This document shows, in pieces, positions 24,321 to 35,774 of a DNA stretch of 64,000 nucleotides. This stretch comes from Artocarpus heterophyllus (Eukaryota; Streptophyta; Magnoliopsida; Rosales; Moraceae), in the NCBI GenBank assembly GCA_025403435.1, contig JAJQZP010000218.1, forward strand, positions 186,001 to 250,000, written 5' to 3'. Made by a program: the position numbers and the translations under genes. Positions within the stretch are counted from its first letter, which is position 1. Each line of letters opens with the position of its first letter. The notes beneath the pieces were generated by a model that saw only the letters and a program-made list of their open reading frames with translations, did no database searches and was not told the DNA's origin.

Positions 24321-24348
24321 GTCAAGAAACAAATTATCTGAAGTACTT

Positions 24349-24504
24349 ACTAGTGCTTTCCTCCTTCAGGATTCTATAAACAACACTAGTACCTTCCTCC
24401 TCCATGAGTCTATCAATTACACTAATGCCTTCCTCCTTCAGAAGTCTATCAAGCATACCAATGTCTTCCTCCTCTTAGAGACCATCAACTGCACTAGTGC
24501 CTTA
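24349..24504 (-). repeat. 36-bp tandem repeat, four full units plus a partial (12-codon period)
   Basis: Units begin at 24349, 24385, 24421 and 24457, with a partial fifth at 24493; each starts ACTAGTGCCTTCCTCCTTCA or a close variant. The spacing is exactly 36 bp with substitutions but no indels, as expected if the period was once held by a reading frame. On the minus strand the units translate to a 12-residue repeat close to VIDRLLKEEGTS. One unit carries an in-frame TAA, so the present sequence is not an intact gene. Confidence 0.6.
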
Positions 24505-25051
24505 GCCCTCGTCAAATACCTTTGCTCGGAAAGCATCTTCATCAACTACTTGCTTACTTCTCCCACCTTATCTCACTCAAATGTTGTTTTCTTATAGCCT
24601 TTATTTTAACTTTTCCTCTTGCAGCTAAGCCTTAATAAGATTAGTAATGAAGTGAGCCCCAAGAGTTGTTCTCCTTTAGATCACTTCAGATCTAATCAAC
24701 CACGCCATTTCATTGGAGGTCCAACTGACATTCGTTCTACATGTTTGTTGAAGACCTTCGATCTCGTTGGAATCGCCACCAACGAATCAAAAATATATGT
24801 GTGCGCCCCTATGACAAGTCACACCCTCTAGATCTACTTGATCCTAACAGCCTTAGGCAACAGAGATGGTGAGAGATTGAGGGGAGAGAGGAATTTGATT
24901 AGGGCGTGTGGAATAGAAGGGATATTTTACATATCTTGGACATGTACACATCTAGGTTTATGAAAAAGTTGCGATTTATAATACATATTCATTAGATATG
25001 CTATTTATTTTAAACATCTATATTGAATCTGTAATTTTGCTCCTCCTCCGT

Positions 25052-27232
25052 TGTCACGCCCCAGAGTACGGGAGGTGACGTGACGAGTTATTTAAATTAA
25101 TTAAATAAGAATTTAATTAAAACCAATGGTTTAAGGATCAAATTAAGTGAGAAATAAGAAGATTTCAACCACATTTTTTTATAAAACAATTTAATAAATA
25201 TTAAGCAAATAATAAAAATTAATAAAGAGCCGCGAGTATGGGTCCACCGACCCACAACTTGTGCACACACATAGTACTGACAATATAGTAATACAGCTAC
25301 AGTCCAACATCAAGAAAGTTTAAAAATATTACATGCCTTTGAACAGTGAATAAAACTTAACCTACAATCCCTCCTATTGCTCCTGAGTTCTGTCTGAAGA
25401 ATCCTCTTCGAACCTAATTGGAAATCCACCTAGAGGGGGAAAATTTGAAAACAATAAACTGTGAGCGAAAGGCTCAGTATGACTATATTTTATAAAAGAA
25501 TTTAATTTAAAGAAACATTTTATTATTCAGGAATTATTTAAAAGAAACTTTAAACGAATAAATAAATAAATAAATTTTGAGTGAAACCATTCTTACCCAG
25601 AACAATTTACTCGTACAACCAATAATATCGTTTTCCTTTCCTAGGCAAACCATAAGAATAATCACCACCGTAGTGGCCCAGCTGGGTTTCAGGACCTGCC
25701 CCCAAGGTTGATCGCTACACGACCCAATCTCTGATATGGCATCATGCTTATATGTTTATTATCATCATTATTTAAAACCCAATTATCGAGTGTTGTCGTT
25801 TACATTCGTTATGAAGTTCATTTCAGTTCACGGTATATTAAAACATAACCGATAAATTCATTTTCAAACAACCGTTGAAAACATTTTAATAGAAATCTTT
25901 TTTTTCAAAGCCAAATCATTTTGAAACTAGGCTACCAAGGAAATGGGGTAGAAGTCCTACCTCAATACTCGTGCCGGTGTCCCACACTGTAATCCCGATC
26001 CGCTATACGTTAGCTCCGCGGAACCACGAACGATCCTAGATACAAACTAAGTCGATCAATATCTAGTTCGAGACATTCTATGTTACTAAATCATTTCATG
26101 ATGTCCTAGTGTGCCATTTGTATCCTTAAAATCATTTTATAAGGTTGGAATTTAAATCAGGGTTCAAAACAGTGAAAATGGGAGAAAAATCACAAAATTT
26201 TCCATGCTCGATCGGTCTGCCGGACTCCCTGCTTCGGCCTGCCGAACTGCACAGTTCGGCCTGCCGGAAGCCAAGTCCGGTCAGCCGGTCATTCCCTAAG
26301 TTCGGCCTGCCGGACGTAAGAACACCGGCCTACCGATCCCTATTCCGGCCTACCGAACTGGGAAAACACAGAAATTCAAGCCACGGGTTTCGATTTCCCC
26401 AAAACCCAAATCTTGATTCTAACCTATTTTTCTCAAATCTCAGGCATGGAAAACAACAATAGTTGATAGAAAAACATACTAGAACACATTTGGGCTCATT
26501 TAAACAAGATTTAAACTCAAAAATCTGAAAAATCCAAAAATGAGAAAATAGGGAGAAAAATGAAAAATCTTAAATCTAATCCGTTTTTCTTCAATCTAAG
26601 CTTAGATTCTAGTTGTTCTAAGTTCATTTAACTCAAATCCAAGGTTTTCTAAGCTTAAACAAACCTATATTTCAAAAATGCACAAAATTGAAAATTTTGA
26701 AAAAGGTTTAGAAATTTCAAAACTAACCTCGAATCGAAGCTTCAATCCGCGTCCTCAGTTGCCAAATCATGTCCCCGAGCCTCTTCCTTGCTAACCCAAA
26801 GCTTGGATTCGAATTTTAACTTCAAAATTTGTGAAGAAATTTGAGAGAGAGAGGGGAACCCGAGAGAGAAATTGAGAGAGAGCGAGAGAGAGTCACGGGA
26901 GAGGAGAGAGAGAGATCTGAGAGAGTGAGGAGAGAGGAGGAAGAGAGAGAATGAATAGAGAAAATCGGTGGGCGGTTTTACTGTGCAAAAATCATGTGCC
27001 GCCCACGGTTTTGTAAAACGGAATATTTTTAACATTTTACAAATTGTTATGTTTTAAAACTCAAAACATCGTTTTAAAACAAATAAGAAATCATTTGAAT
27101 TCATTAAATTAACAAAACAACCAAAAATTAAAAATCCAACCAAGTAATCAAATTAATGTTAAAACATTAATTATGACACATTAATTCATCATTTATATTA
27201 TATTAACATTAAAAAAATTTCAGGGCGTTACA
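25052..27232 (-). repeat. 3' LTR of the Ty3/gypsy element
   Basis: A 2,181-bp direct repeat of 31958-34235. It starts TGTCACGCC and ends GGGCGTTACA on the plus strand. It includes a GC-rich patch (26205-26365) of TTCGGCCTGCCGGA-type words within otherwise AT-rich sequence, and a CT/GA-rich patch near 26840-26950. Open frames inside it (for example 26145-26462) follow from the GC-rich patch and are not taken as genes. Confidence 0.93.
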
Positions 27233-27250
27233 ACTCTCCACCCCTAAAAG
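27233..27250 (-). promoter_or_regulatory. Polypurine tract of the Ty3/gypsy element
   Basis: Directly next to the 3' LTR, the minus strand reads AGGGGTGGAGAGT just before TGTAACGCC. This purine run is the usual primer site for plus-strand DNA synthesis. Confidence 0.8.
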
Positions 27251-27280
27251 AAATTTCGCCCTCGAAATTTACATCTCATT

Positions 27281-30200
27281 TCAGAAACAAAATAAATGCG
27301 GATACGATTCCCGTATACTCGACTCTAGTTCCCAGGTGGCTTCATCAACTCCGTGATGTTGCCACACGACCTTAACTAATGGTATCTCACGATGACACAA
27401 ACTGATCACCTTCCGATCGATGATTTGAATTGGCACCTCCTCGTACGTCATATCTTCCCGAACCTGAATGTCGCGAAACGAAACTATCTTACCCTGCTCA
27501 GGCGGACACTTTCTAAGCATCGACACATGAAACACATCATGAACAAGAGAAAGTTCAGGCGAAAGGGCAAGCCGATAAGCGACCACACTAACACGCTGAG
27601 TGATCTCGAACGGCCCAATATACCTCGACGCGAACTTCCCACTCACTCCGAACCGCATAGTTCCCTTACGAGGCAATACCCTCAAGAGAACGAAATCTCC
27701 AACCGTAAAGTCTAAGGGTCTACGTCTCTTATCCGCGTAACTCTTCTGTCGACTCTGAGCTGCCCTCAACCTATCTCAAATCACCGCGACTTTCTCGTTG
27801 CTATCACGAATCTCATCTGGCCCAAGAACAATCCTGTCTTCTAGCTCAGCCCAACACACCGGTGACCGACACGGTCGCCCATACAACGCCTCAAACGGTG
27901 CCATGCCAATACTCGCTTGATAACTGTTGTTGTACATGAACTCCGCCAGATGCAAACATCTTTTCCAATTTCTGTCGAAGTCTAACGCACAGGCACGCAA
28001 CATATCCTCGAGAATCTGAATAACCCGCTCAGACTGCCCATCAGTCTGAGGATGAAACACCGTATTGAAGTTCAAATCCATACCTAAAGCCTCCTAAAAA
28101 CTCCTCCAGTACTTAGCATTAAACCTGGTGTCTCGATCAGAGGTGATGGACAAAGGAACTCCATGCAACCTCACAATGTTCTGCAGATACAAATCCTTGA
28201 GAACCTTCCTAGAACACGTCGACCTAAATGGAATGAAATGCGCCAATTTCGTCAACCTGTCGACCACAACCCAAACTGCATCATACCGCTGCTCCATCCT
28301 CGGCAAACCTGTGAGAAAATCCATCGTCACATGCTCCCATTTCCACCCTGGAATAGGAAGCGGCTGAAGCTGACCTGCAGGTTTCTAATGCTCGGCTTTC
28401 ACCTGAAGACACGTCAAACACTTGGCCACGTACTCTCGAACATCTTGCTTCATGCCTCTCCACCAATACTGCCTCTTCAAATCGTGATACATCTTTGTGC
28501 TCCCCGGATGAATAGCGAACTGAGACCTATGAGCTTCGTCCAAAACAACTTTCGTCACCTCGGTGATAGCTGAAACTACAAGACGCTCCCGAAAATATAA
28601 CAATCCATCTGCATGCATGCTCCATTCTTCAAATTGCTTCCCATTCTGAATTCGTGATCAAATCCCCTGCAAATGCTGATCCTGCTACTGACTTTGCTTC
28701 ACCATCTGAACAAGAGCTGGGGTCGCCTCCACATGATATACCAAAACTCGATCACAGTCTTCACGATACCGTAGCCCATACTCGCTTACTGCTGCATCCC
28801 TGCTTCAGTCCTCAAAAGCCAAATAAGCGAGAATCCCTGAAGACTTCCCGCTAAGCGCGTCCGCGACCACATTAGCTTTCCCAGGATGATACTGCAACGC
28901 AAAATCATAATCCTCCATGTACTCTATCCATCTACGCTACCTCAAATTAAGATCCCTCTAGGTGAACAGATACCTCAAACTCTTGTGATTGGAGAAGACC
29001 TGAAACGACGCCCCATACAAATAACATCTCCAAATCTTCAGCGCGTGAATCACCGCTGCGAGCTCTAAATGTGAGTAGGAGAATTCCGCTCGTGAGGTCA
29101 TAGCTGTCTCGATCCGTACGCAACCACGCGTCCATATTGCATCAACATGCATCCAAGTCCGCGTCCTGAAGCATCTGCGTAAACCTCATACGGATCGTTA
29201 CTGCTAGGAATAACTAACACTGGAGCTGAAGTCAATCGGTTCTTCAATTCCTGAAAAGCAAGCTCACAATCCTCATCCCACTCAAACCTGATATTTTTCT
29301 TGATCAATCTCGTCAACTGAGCTACAATCTTCGAAAAATCCTTTACAAATTTTCGATAATAACCAGCAAGACCTAAGAAGCTGCGAATCTCCGCTACGTT
29401 CCTTGATCGTTCCCACTCCACTATAGCTTCAATCTTGGACGGATCTACAGAAATACCATGCTCCGAGATGACATGACCCAAAAACTTAACCTCAGTCAAC
29501 CAAAACTCACATTTTTCCCTCTTAGCATACAACTGGTGCTCCCGTAGAGTCTGAAGCATGATCCGAAGATGCTGTTCATGCTCCTCCCAAGTCTTAGAAT
29601 ACACAAGAATATCATCGATGAACACGATCACAAACTGATCCAAATACGATCTAAATATCCTGTTCATCAAATCCATGAAAGCTGCTGGAGCATTCGTCAA
29701 CCCAAACGACATAACCAGAAACTCAAAGTGCCCATACCGAGTCCTAAAAGCTGTCTTGGGAATATCCTCTTCCTTAATCTTGAGCTGATGATAACCCGAC
29801 CGCAAGTCAATCTTTGAGAAGTACCGCGAACCTCCCAACTGATCAAACAACTCATCAATCATTGGCAAGGGATACTTGTTCTTCACTGTAACATGATTCA
29901 GCTGTTGATAATCCACACACAACCTGAGAGTCCCATCATGCTTCTTAGCAAACAAAACTGGTGCTCCCCATGGAGATGTGCTATTCCGAATATACCTTTT
30001 ATCAGCAAGCTCCTGAAGTTGCTTCCTCAATTTCTTCATTTCTGTCGGCGCCATCCGATAAGATGCCATAGAAATCGGTGTTGTCCTCGGAAACAACTCG
30101 ATACCAAACTCAATCTCCCGATGCGGTGGTAACCCTGGCAACTCATCGGGGAAGACATCCTCGAACTCATCAACCACCAAAATCGCTACACTGCCACTCG

Positions 30201-30640
30201 AAGCATTGGGCTTGCAATCTAGATTGGCAAGAAAAGCACAACAACCTAGATTCCTTCGCCCTCCTAGACACGACTTTATGAGACACTCACTCATTAACCA
30301 ATCACCACCACCCTGGTAAGTGATCATCGTCCCCTATCAGACACTAGGGTCACTCTCCTAAGTTGGTAGTCCACGACTGCATTATACCTGGATAACCAGT
30401 CCATCCCTAGGATCACATCATAGGAGCTCATGGGGAGTATAATCAAGTTACTCTTCAAAATTTCATCCCCAATCTTTATTTTACAAGATTTACACATACA
30501 ATTTACACACACTCGTCCCAAGGGAGAAGTTATGACTAGGGGTTCATTAAACTCTTCTATTTCTAATCCCAAGGCATGTACAAAAGAACTCGAAATAAGA
30601 GAATGAGAGGCACCCGTATCAAATAAAACACGAGCTAAGG
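27281..30640 (-). pseudogene. Ty3/gypsy pol: protease, RT, RNase H, integrase, interrupted
   Basis: Protease is visible near 30640-30330, with a DTGAS active site around 30610-30630 and an in-frame TAG a few codons before it. Reverse transcriptase occupies 30327 to about 29300, with the LPGLPP leader, LCVDYQQLN, and the FIDD catalytic box near 29620 intact. RNase H starts near 29200 ([11 protein letters not shown]) and is broken after 29098. Integrase shows an H2C2-type zinc domain (28618-28385), then a catalytic core in frames ending near 28094 and 27776 with HPQTDGQSERV present. The C-terminal part (27769-27281) ends in a VVWQHHGVDEATWE segment. Several stops separate these pieces, so no full polyprotein can be made. 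The order protease-RT-RNase H-integrase is diagnostic of Ty3/gypsy. Confidence 0.92.
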
Positions 30641-30641
30641 A

Positions 30642-31852
30642 CTAAGAAACCAAAATCGTACCATCCACCACTGCGTTGCTGGTATGAGAATCCGAACCAC
30701 CCGATGCCATTGCATGGACCTGCACTGGTGCCTTTCCTTTTCCTCTACCAACATTGTTGGGTCCTTGATTGTTCTGCCGATGCTGCTGAGATGGAGACGA
30801 CTGCACGCTAGCTATACTCGGCACTCGATACTGAGGGACGCTGCGCTGGAAATGTTGCGGCTACTATCCTCGTACTGGATATGAGAACTGCTGAGAGGAG
30901 AACTGAGGATACTACAACTGCAGGTACTGTGGAGGCGGAGGTAGGGTCTGAGGCTGAGACTAACGACTGGCATCCTCCCCGATCTGAGATCCAAGATGGG
31001 CACTCCTGATCGGGCAATTCCTCTTGATGTGTCCGGGCTGCTGATAGAAATGACAATGGAAGCTGTAGGGATTGCTGCGCCCGCTGCCAGACGAACTGCT
31101 ACTACCGCTATTCGCGCCACCTTGCTTGCTCTTCCCTAGAGTCGGACGGCTACTGGTGCTCTTCCTACCGCTCCTGATGCCTTTGCTCGATCCTCGCAAT
31201 ACTGTGCATAATCACTTTCCACGGATATCATCGACGACACAAGCTCTCCAAAACTCCTAAGCCGCAGAGCAACCAACTGTCGTCGAATGGGAGCCTTGAG
31301 TCCTTCCGGAAACTTAATGCACTTTTCACGCTCCGAAGCTACTGCCGATGGAGCAAACCTGGCCAACTCGTTAAACCTTGCCTCATACTCCCTAACTGAT
31401 AAATCCCCATGTTGTAGCCGATAGAACTCAGCTGCCTTCTGATCCTTATACCCCTGCGGAAAATATCGATCATAGAACAGCTCCTCGAACCTGTCCTAAC
31501 TAATATCACCACCGCGCTCCAAACGCTTAGCCTGCTTCGACCATGTGTTAGCACCACCCTCAAGCTTATACGCCGCGAATTCCACACGATACTCATCAGG
31601 CACACCAAGAGTATCTAGATGCTTCACAATCAAATCCAACCAATACTCTGCCAACTGCGGATCCCTATTACCATCAAAAGTCAAAATAGACGCCCGTCGG
31701 AATTCCTTAAAGTACACATGCCGACTACCAACATCAGAATCTCCTGGTCTAGCCTTGGTTGCCATATGTCGGAAAGCCACAAACATAGACCTCATCATGC
31801 CCTCATCGTTTCCAAACTCAGCATTAGTTGTTGAACGACGTCTAGGTGCCAT
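30642..31852 (-). pseudogene. Ty3/gypsy gag, frame-broken, zinc knuckle damaged
   Basis: The capsid gene begins at an ATG at 31852 (MAPRRRS...) and is spread over three frames (31852-31496, 31608-31339, 31366-31136 and onward), so it has at least two frame changes. The N-terminal region matches retrotransposon gag, with AEYWLDLIVKHLD. A CCHC knuckle at about 31055-31014 reads CHFYQQPGHIKRNC, where the second cysteine is tyrosine, so zinc binding would be lost. A Gln/Ser-rich tail leads into protease. Confidence 0.85.
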
Positions 31853-31936
31853 TCTCTCACTTCTGAAAACAAAATTTGGACTGTCAGAGGTATTTCATTG
31901 TCATACTTATGTGTGCACAATTCCCAAGGCTCATAA

Positions 31937-31954
31937 CCTTGAGCTCTGATACCA
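31937..31954 (-). promoter_or_regulatory. Primer binding site (initiator Met tRNA) of the Ty3/gypsy element
   Basis: On the minus strand TGGTATCAGAGCTCAAGG follows the 5' LTR after three bases. The first twelve bases match the 3' end complement of plant initiator-methionine tRNA, the common primer for LTR elements. Confidence 0.9.
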
Positions 31955-31957
31955 TTC

Positions 31958-34235
31958 TGTCATGCCTCGGAGTACAGGAGGTGACGTGGTAGGTTATTTA
32001 AATTAATTAAATAAGAATTTAATTAAAACCAATGGTTTAAGGATCAAATTAATTGAGAAATAAGAAGATTTCAACCACATTTTTTTATTAAAAAATTTAA
32101 TAAATATTAAGCAAATAATAAAAATTAATAAAGAGCCACGAGTATGGGTCCACCGACCCACAACTTGTGCACACACATAGTACTGACAATATAGTAATAC
32201 AGCTACAGTCCAACATCAAGAAAGTTTTAAAATATTACATGCCTTTGAACAGTGAATAAAACTTAACCTACAATCCCTCCTACTGCTCTTGAGTTCTGTC
32301 TGAAGAATCCTCTCCGAACCTAATTGGAAATCCACCTAGAGGGGGAAAATTTGAAAATAATAAACTGTGAGCGAAAGGCTCAGTAGGACTATATTTTATA
32401 AAATAATTTAATTTAAAGAAACATTTCATTATTCAGGAATTATTTAAAAGAAACTTTAAACGAATAAATAAATAAATAAATTTTGAGTGAAACCATTCTT
32501 ACCCAGAACAGTTTACTCGTACAACCAATAATATCGTTTTCCTTTCCTAGGCAAACCATAAGAATAATCACCACCGTAGTGGCCTAGCTGAGTTTCGGGA
32601 CCTGCCCCCAAGGTCGATCGCTACACGACCCGATCTCTGATATGGCATCATGCTTATATGTTTATTATCATCATCATTTAAAACCCAATTACTGAGTGTT
32701 GTCGTTTACATTCATTATGAAGTTCATTTTAGTTCACGGTATATTAAAACATAACCGATAAATTCATTTTTAAACAACCGTTGAAAACATTTTAATAGAA
32801 ATCCTTTTTTTCAAAGCCAAATCATTTTGAAACTAGGCTACTAAGGAAATGGGATAGAAGTCCTACCTCAATACTCGTGCTGGTGTCCCACACCGTAATC
32901 TCGATCCGCTATACCTTAGCTCCGCGGAACCACGAACGATCCTAGATACAAACTAAGTCGATCAATATCTAGTTCGAGACATTCTATGTTACTAAATCAT
33001 TTCATGACGTCCTAGTGTGCTATTTTGTATCCTTAAAATCATTTTATAAGGTTGGAATTTAAATCAGGGTTCAAAACAGTGAAAACGAGAGAAAAATCAC
33101 AAAATTTTTCATGCTCGGTCGACCTGGCGGACTCCTTGCTTCGGCCAGCCGAACTGCGCAATTCGGCCTGCCGAAAGCCAAGTCCGGTCGGCCAGTCATT
33201 CCCCATGTTCGGCCTGCCGGACGGAAGAACACCGACCAGTTCGGCCTGCCGGAAGCCAAGTCCGGTCGGCCGGTCATTCCCTAGGTTCGGCCTCCCGGAC
33301 GGAAGAACACCGGCCTACCGATCCCTATTCTGGCCTGCACGCAGTTCGGCCTGCCGAACTGGGAAAACCCAGAAATTCTAGCCATGGGTTTCCATTTTTC
33401 CAAAACCCAAATCTTGATTCTAACCTATTTTTCTCAAATCTCGGGCATGAAAAACAACAATAGTTGATAGAAAAACATACTAAAACACATTTGGGCTCAT
33501 TTAAACAAGATTTAAACTCAAAAATCTCAAAAATCCAAAAATGAGAAAATAGGGAGAAAAATGAAAAATCTTAAATCTAATCCGTTTTTCTTCAATCTAA
33601 GCTTAGATTCTAGTTGTTCTAAGTTCATTTAACTCAAATCCAAGGTTTTCTAAGCTTAAACAAACCTAGATTTCAAAAATGCACAAAATTGAAAATTTTG
33701 AAAAAAGTTTAGAAATTTCAAAACTAACCTCGAATCGAAACTTCAATACGCGTCCTCGGTTGCCAAATCACGTCCCCGAGCCTCCTCCTTGCTAACCCGA
33801 AGCTTGGATTTGAATTTTAACTTCAAAATTTGTAAAGAAATTTGAGAGAGAGAGGGGAACGCGAGAGAGAAATTGAGAGAGAGCGAGAGAGAGTCACGGG
33901 AGAGGAGAGAGAGAGAGATCTGAGAGAGTGAGGAGAGAGCAGGAAGAGAGAGAATAAATAGAGAAAATCGGTTGGCGGTTTTACTGTGCGAAAACCATGT
34001 GCCGCCCACGATTTTGTAAAACAGAATATTTTTAACATTTTACAAATTGTTATGTTTTAAAACTCAAAACATCGTTTTAAAACAAATAAGAAATCATTTG
34101 AATTCATTAAATTAACAAAACAACCAAAAATTAAAAATCCAACCAAGTAATCAAATTAATATTAAAACATTAATTATGACACACTAATTCATCATTTATA
34201 TTATATTAACATTAAATAAATTTTAGGGCGTTACA
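31958..34235 (-). repeat. 5' LTR of the Ty3/gypsy element
   Basis: A 2,278-bp partner of 25052-27232, about 97 bp longer. Most of the excess is a 78-bp tandem duplication (33160-33237 and 33238-33315) in the GC-rich patch, which is present once in the other LTR. It also adds extra sequence near 33335-33350. The long frame at 33052-33381 is this patch read through and is not a gene. Confidence 0.93.
33160..33315. repeat. 78-bp tandem duplication inside the 5' LTR
   Basis: The two units run head to tail without spacer and carry TTCGGCCTGCCGGAAGCC and GTCCGGTCGGCCGGTCATTCC-type words (first unit with small differences). The 3' LTR has a single unit, so the duplication arose after insertion or during the last reverse transcription. 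Confidence 0.8.
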
Positions 34236-34240
34236 TCTGT

Positions 34241-35774
34241 TTTATTTTACTAAACACATTATAAAAATAACAAAAAATTCGTTTAAATAAATTTTTTACA
34301 CTTTTAATTGTCTCTTTTTTCCAGCAAAAAAAATGCCTAATTAGGCCTAATAGGCCTCATAGGCCTTAATTGCCAGTCATAAACCAAACCTGCCTGCCAT
34401 ACCAAATGGGTAGTTTCGGTATTCATGATTCCCAAATCTCCAAAATTAACTATCCCACTAGACTTGAGAATCGTTAAACCGCCCGCTCGTATACCTATGG
34501 CATGCATGCTAGGTAAACTGAAGGAAGAGGAAAGAGAAGAAAGAAAGAAGAGATGTGAGATAAAACGGAATATTAAAGTGTCACTTTTTCATAGACGTAA
34601 ACATCAATCCAAACCTTTTTTCTTTGAAAGAAATTTAAATTTATGGTCAACCCTATGAACTAAAAGGCAAAGCTATCTGATCATTTTGATTGAAAAACAA
34701 ATAAGTTAAAAAACATTATTAAAATGAGCCAAACCCTAATTAAAATTACATACATTAAGTGTCAATTCAACAAAATCCTCGATAATTTTTGGGGCTGTAT
34801 GAGATTTACACAACTTATTTAAGAAGGAGGAGCTAAAACAGTCGTTTTTTGGAAGAATAAAAGTAAAACGGTAGAAATTTTCGATAACTTGCTAAATAAC
34901 AATAATCTGGGCAATCATGGATTTACCCCGTGAAAACATTTGACCAATCTCGAATTTACTGCATGACCAAATTTGATAAAGTTGAAATACACATAATTTA
35001 TTCTCGTGAAACCCTAAATTACATTCACTTTTAATCAACATATAGTTATTTTAAGGAACATAGAGGTAAATTGCCTTTTCTAAAGTACTTTTAAAATAAA
35101 TAACTATAATTTTTTAAAATTAGGCAAGTGACAGTTTATCAACGATAAACTGATTTTAATTGATAAACTTTTCAAGTTTATTAAAATGTTATTTCTTAAC
35201 CATTGTAGTAAATATGCTGCTTAGGACAATAAAGATGCAAAACTATGTTATTAGCTACAATATTCTTAAACCAAAAATGAATTATTATTTGTTTTAAAAA
35301 AACTTTTAAATTTCAAATCTATGGAAAAAAATCCTAACGAAAATGGATTTGTTTAATTAAGATTATTTATGACCTTTGAACGTATTATGTCTTTTAATTT
35401 AAAAACTTTTAAAAGTTTATATATCGTATAAAAAAAAAAAACTTTAAGAGTTCAAAAATATTAAACTATCTTTTTTTTTTCTCTCTCTCTGAAAAAGAAG
35501 GGTTTATTCAAGAAAAGAAATTTATGAATCTTTGAACCATGTGTGATGCTTCAAATATACAAAGATTTGGCCGAATTTATTACATTCGTTTTTGAGGCAA
35601 TGGTATTCATTTCTCCAAAATGATCGACCCTCTTTGGTCTTTGTAAACTTAAGGGGACAAATATAATATTGTAGCCAATATTGTACTAAATATTAAACTC
35701 TAAACTGAAGCAACTAAAATTATAAACACCAAAAATATATGCATTATCTTCCCAATATATGCTCTAGTTATAAA
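34241..35774. other. Noncoding AT-rich spacer
   Basis: No gene is seen. A small palindromic phrase with three TAGGCCT-like words lies at about 34338-34372. The open frame at 34425-34658 has no recognisable domain. The rest is low-complexity AT-rich DNA. Confidence 0.45.

Larger units (their letters stand above)
18998..25051. other. Gene-free interval between the NLR gene and the Ty3/gypsy element
   Basis: No complete gene is recognised. A possible alternative last exon of the NLR ends at 19689. At 20960-21170 the sequence carries GTGGTGGAGCTGCAAG and AGTGGGAGCACAAATTATAA, phrases typical of a class of plant MITEs, but the borders are unclear. Open frames at 21215-21553 and 22073-22258 have no known domain. 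From about 22,800 to 24,840 the sequence has repetitive, once possibly coding character, treated in separate entries. Confidence 0.45.
25052..34235 (-). mobile_element. Ty3/gypsy LTR retrotransposon, complete structure, mutated
   Basis: A 9.2-kb element lying on the minus strand. Its 5' LTR is at 31958-34235 and its 3' LTR at 25052-27232; both start TGT and end ACA. Five-base target sites TCCGT (25047-25051) and TCTGT (34236-34240) match at 4 of 5 positions. An initiator-Met tRNA primer site and a polypurine tract sit at the expected places. The internal gene order is gag, protease, RT, RNase H, integrase, which defines Ty3/gypsy. The long LTRs and the integrase C-terminus suggest a Tekay/Del-like chromovirus, but this is inference. 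Stops and frame breaks in gag, protease, RNase H and integrase make it non-autonomous. The LTRs differ from one another by a few percent by eye, many changes being C-to-T or G-to-A, so the insertion is not recent. Confidence 0.93.

Noticed and set aside
24349..24504. CRISPR array
   Set aside because: The regular 36-bp period has no unique spacers between units, and this is a plant nuclear sequence; it is a simple tandem repeat.
27392..30281. Plus-strand open frames across the Ty3 pol region (66-136 aa)
   Set aside because: Shadows of the minus-strand retrotransposon genes.
33052..33381. 109-aa repetitive protein in the Ty3 5' LTR (and 26145-26462 in the 3' LTR)
   Set aside because: It is a read-through of the GC-rich LTR repeat block, inside LTR boundaries defined by ends and target duplication.
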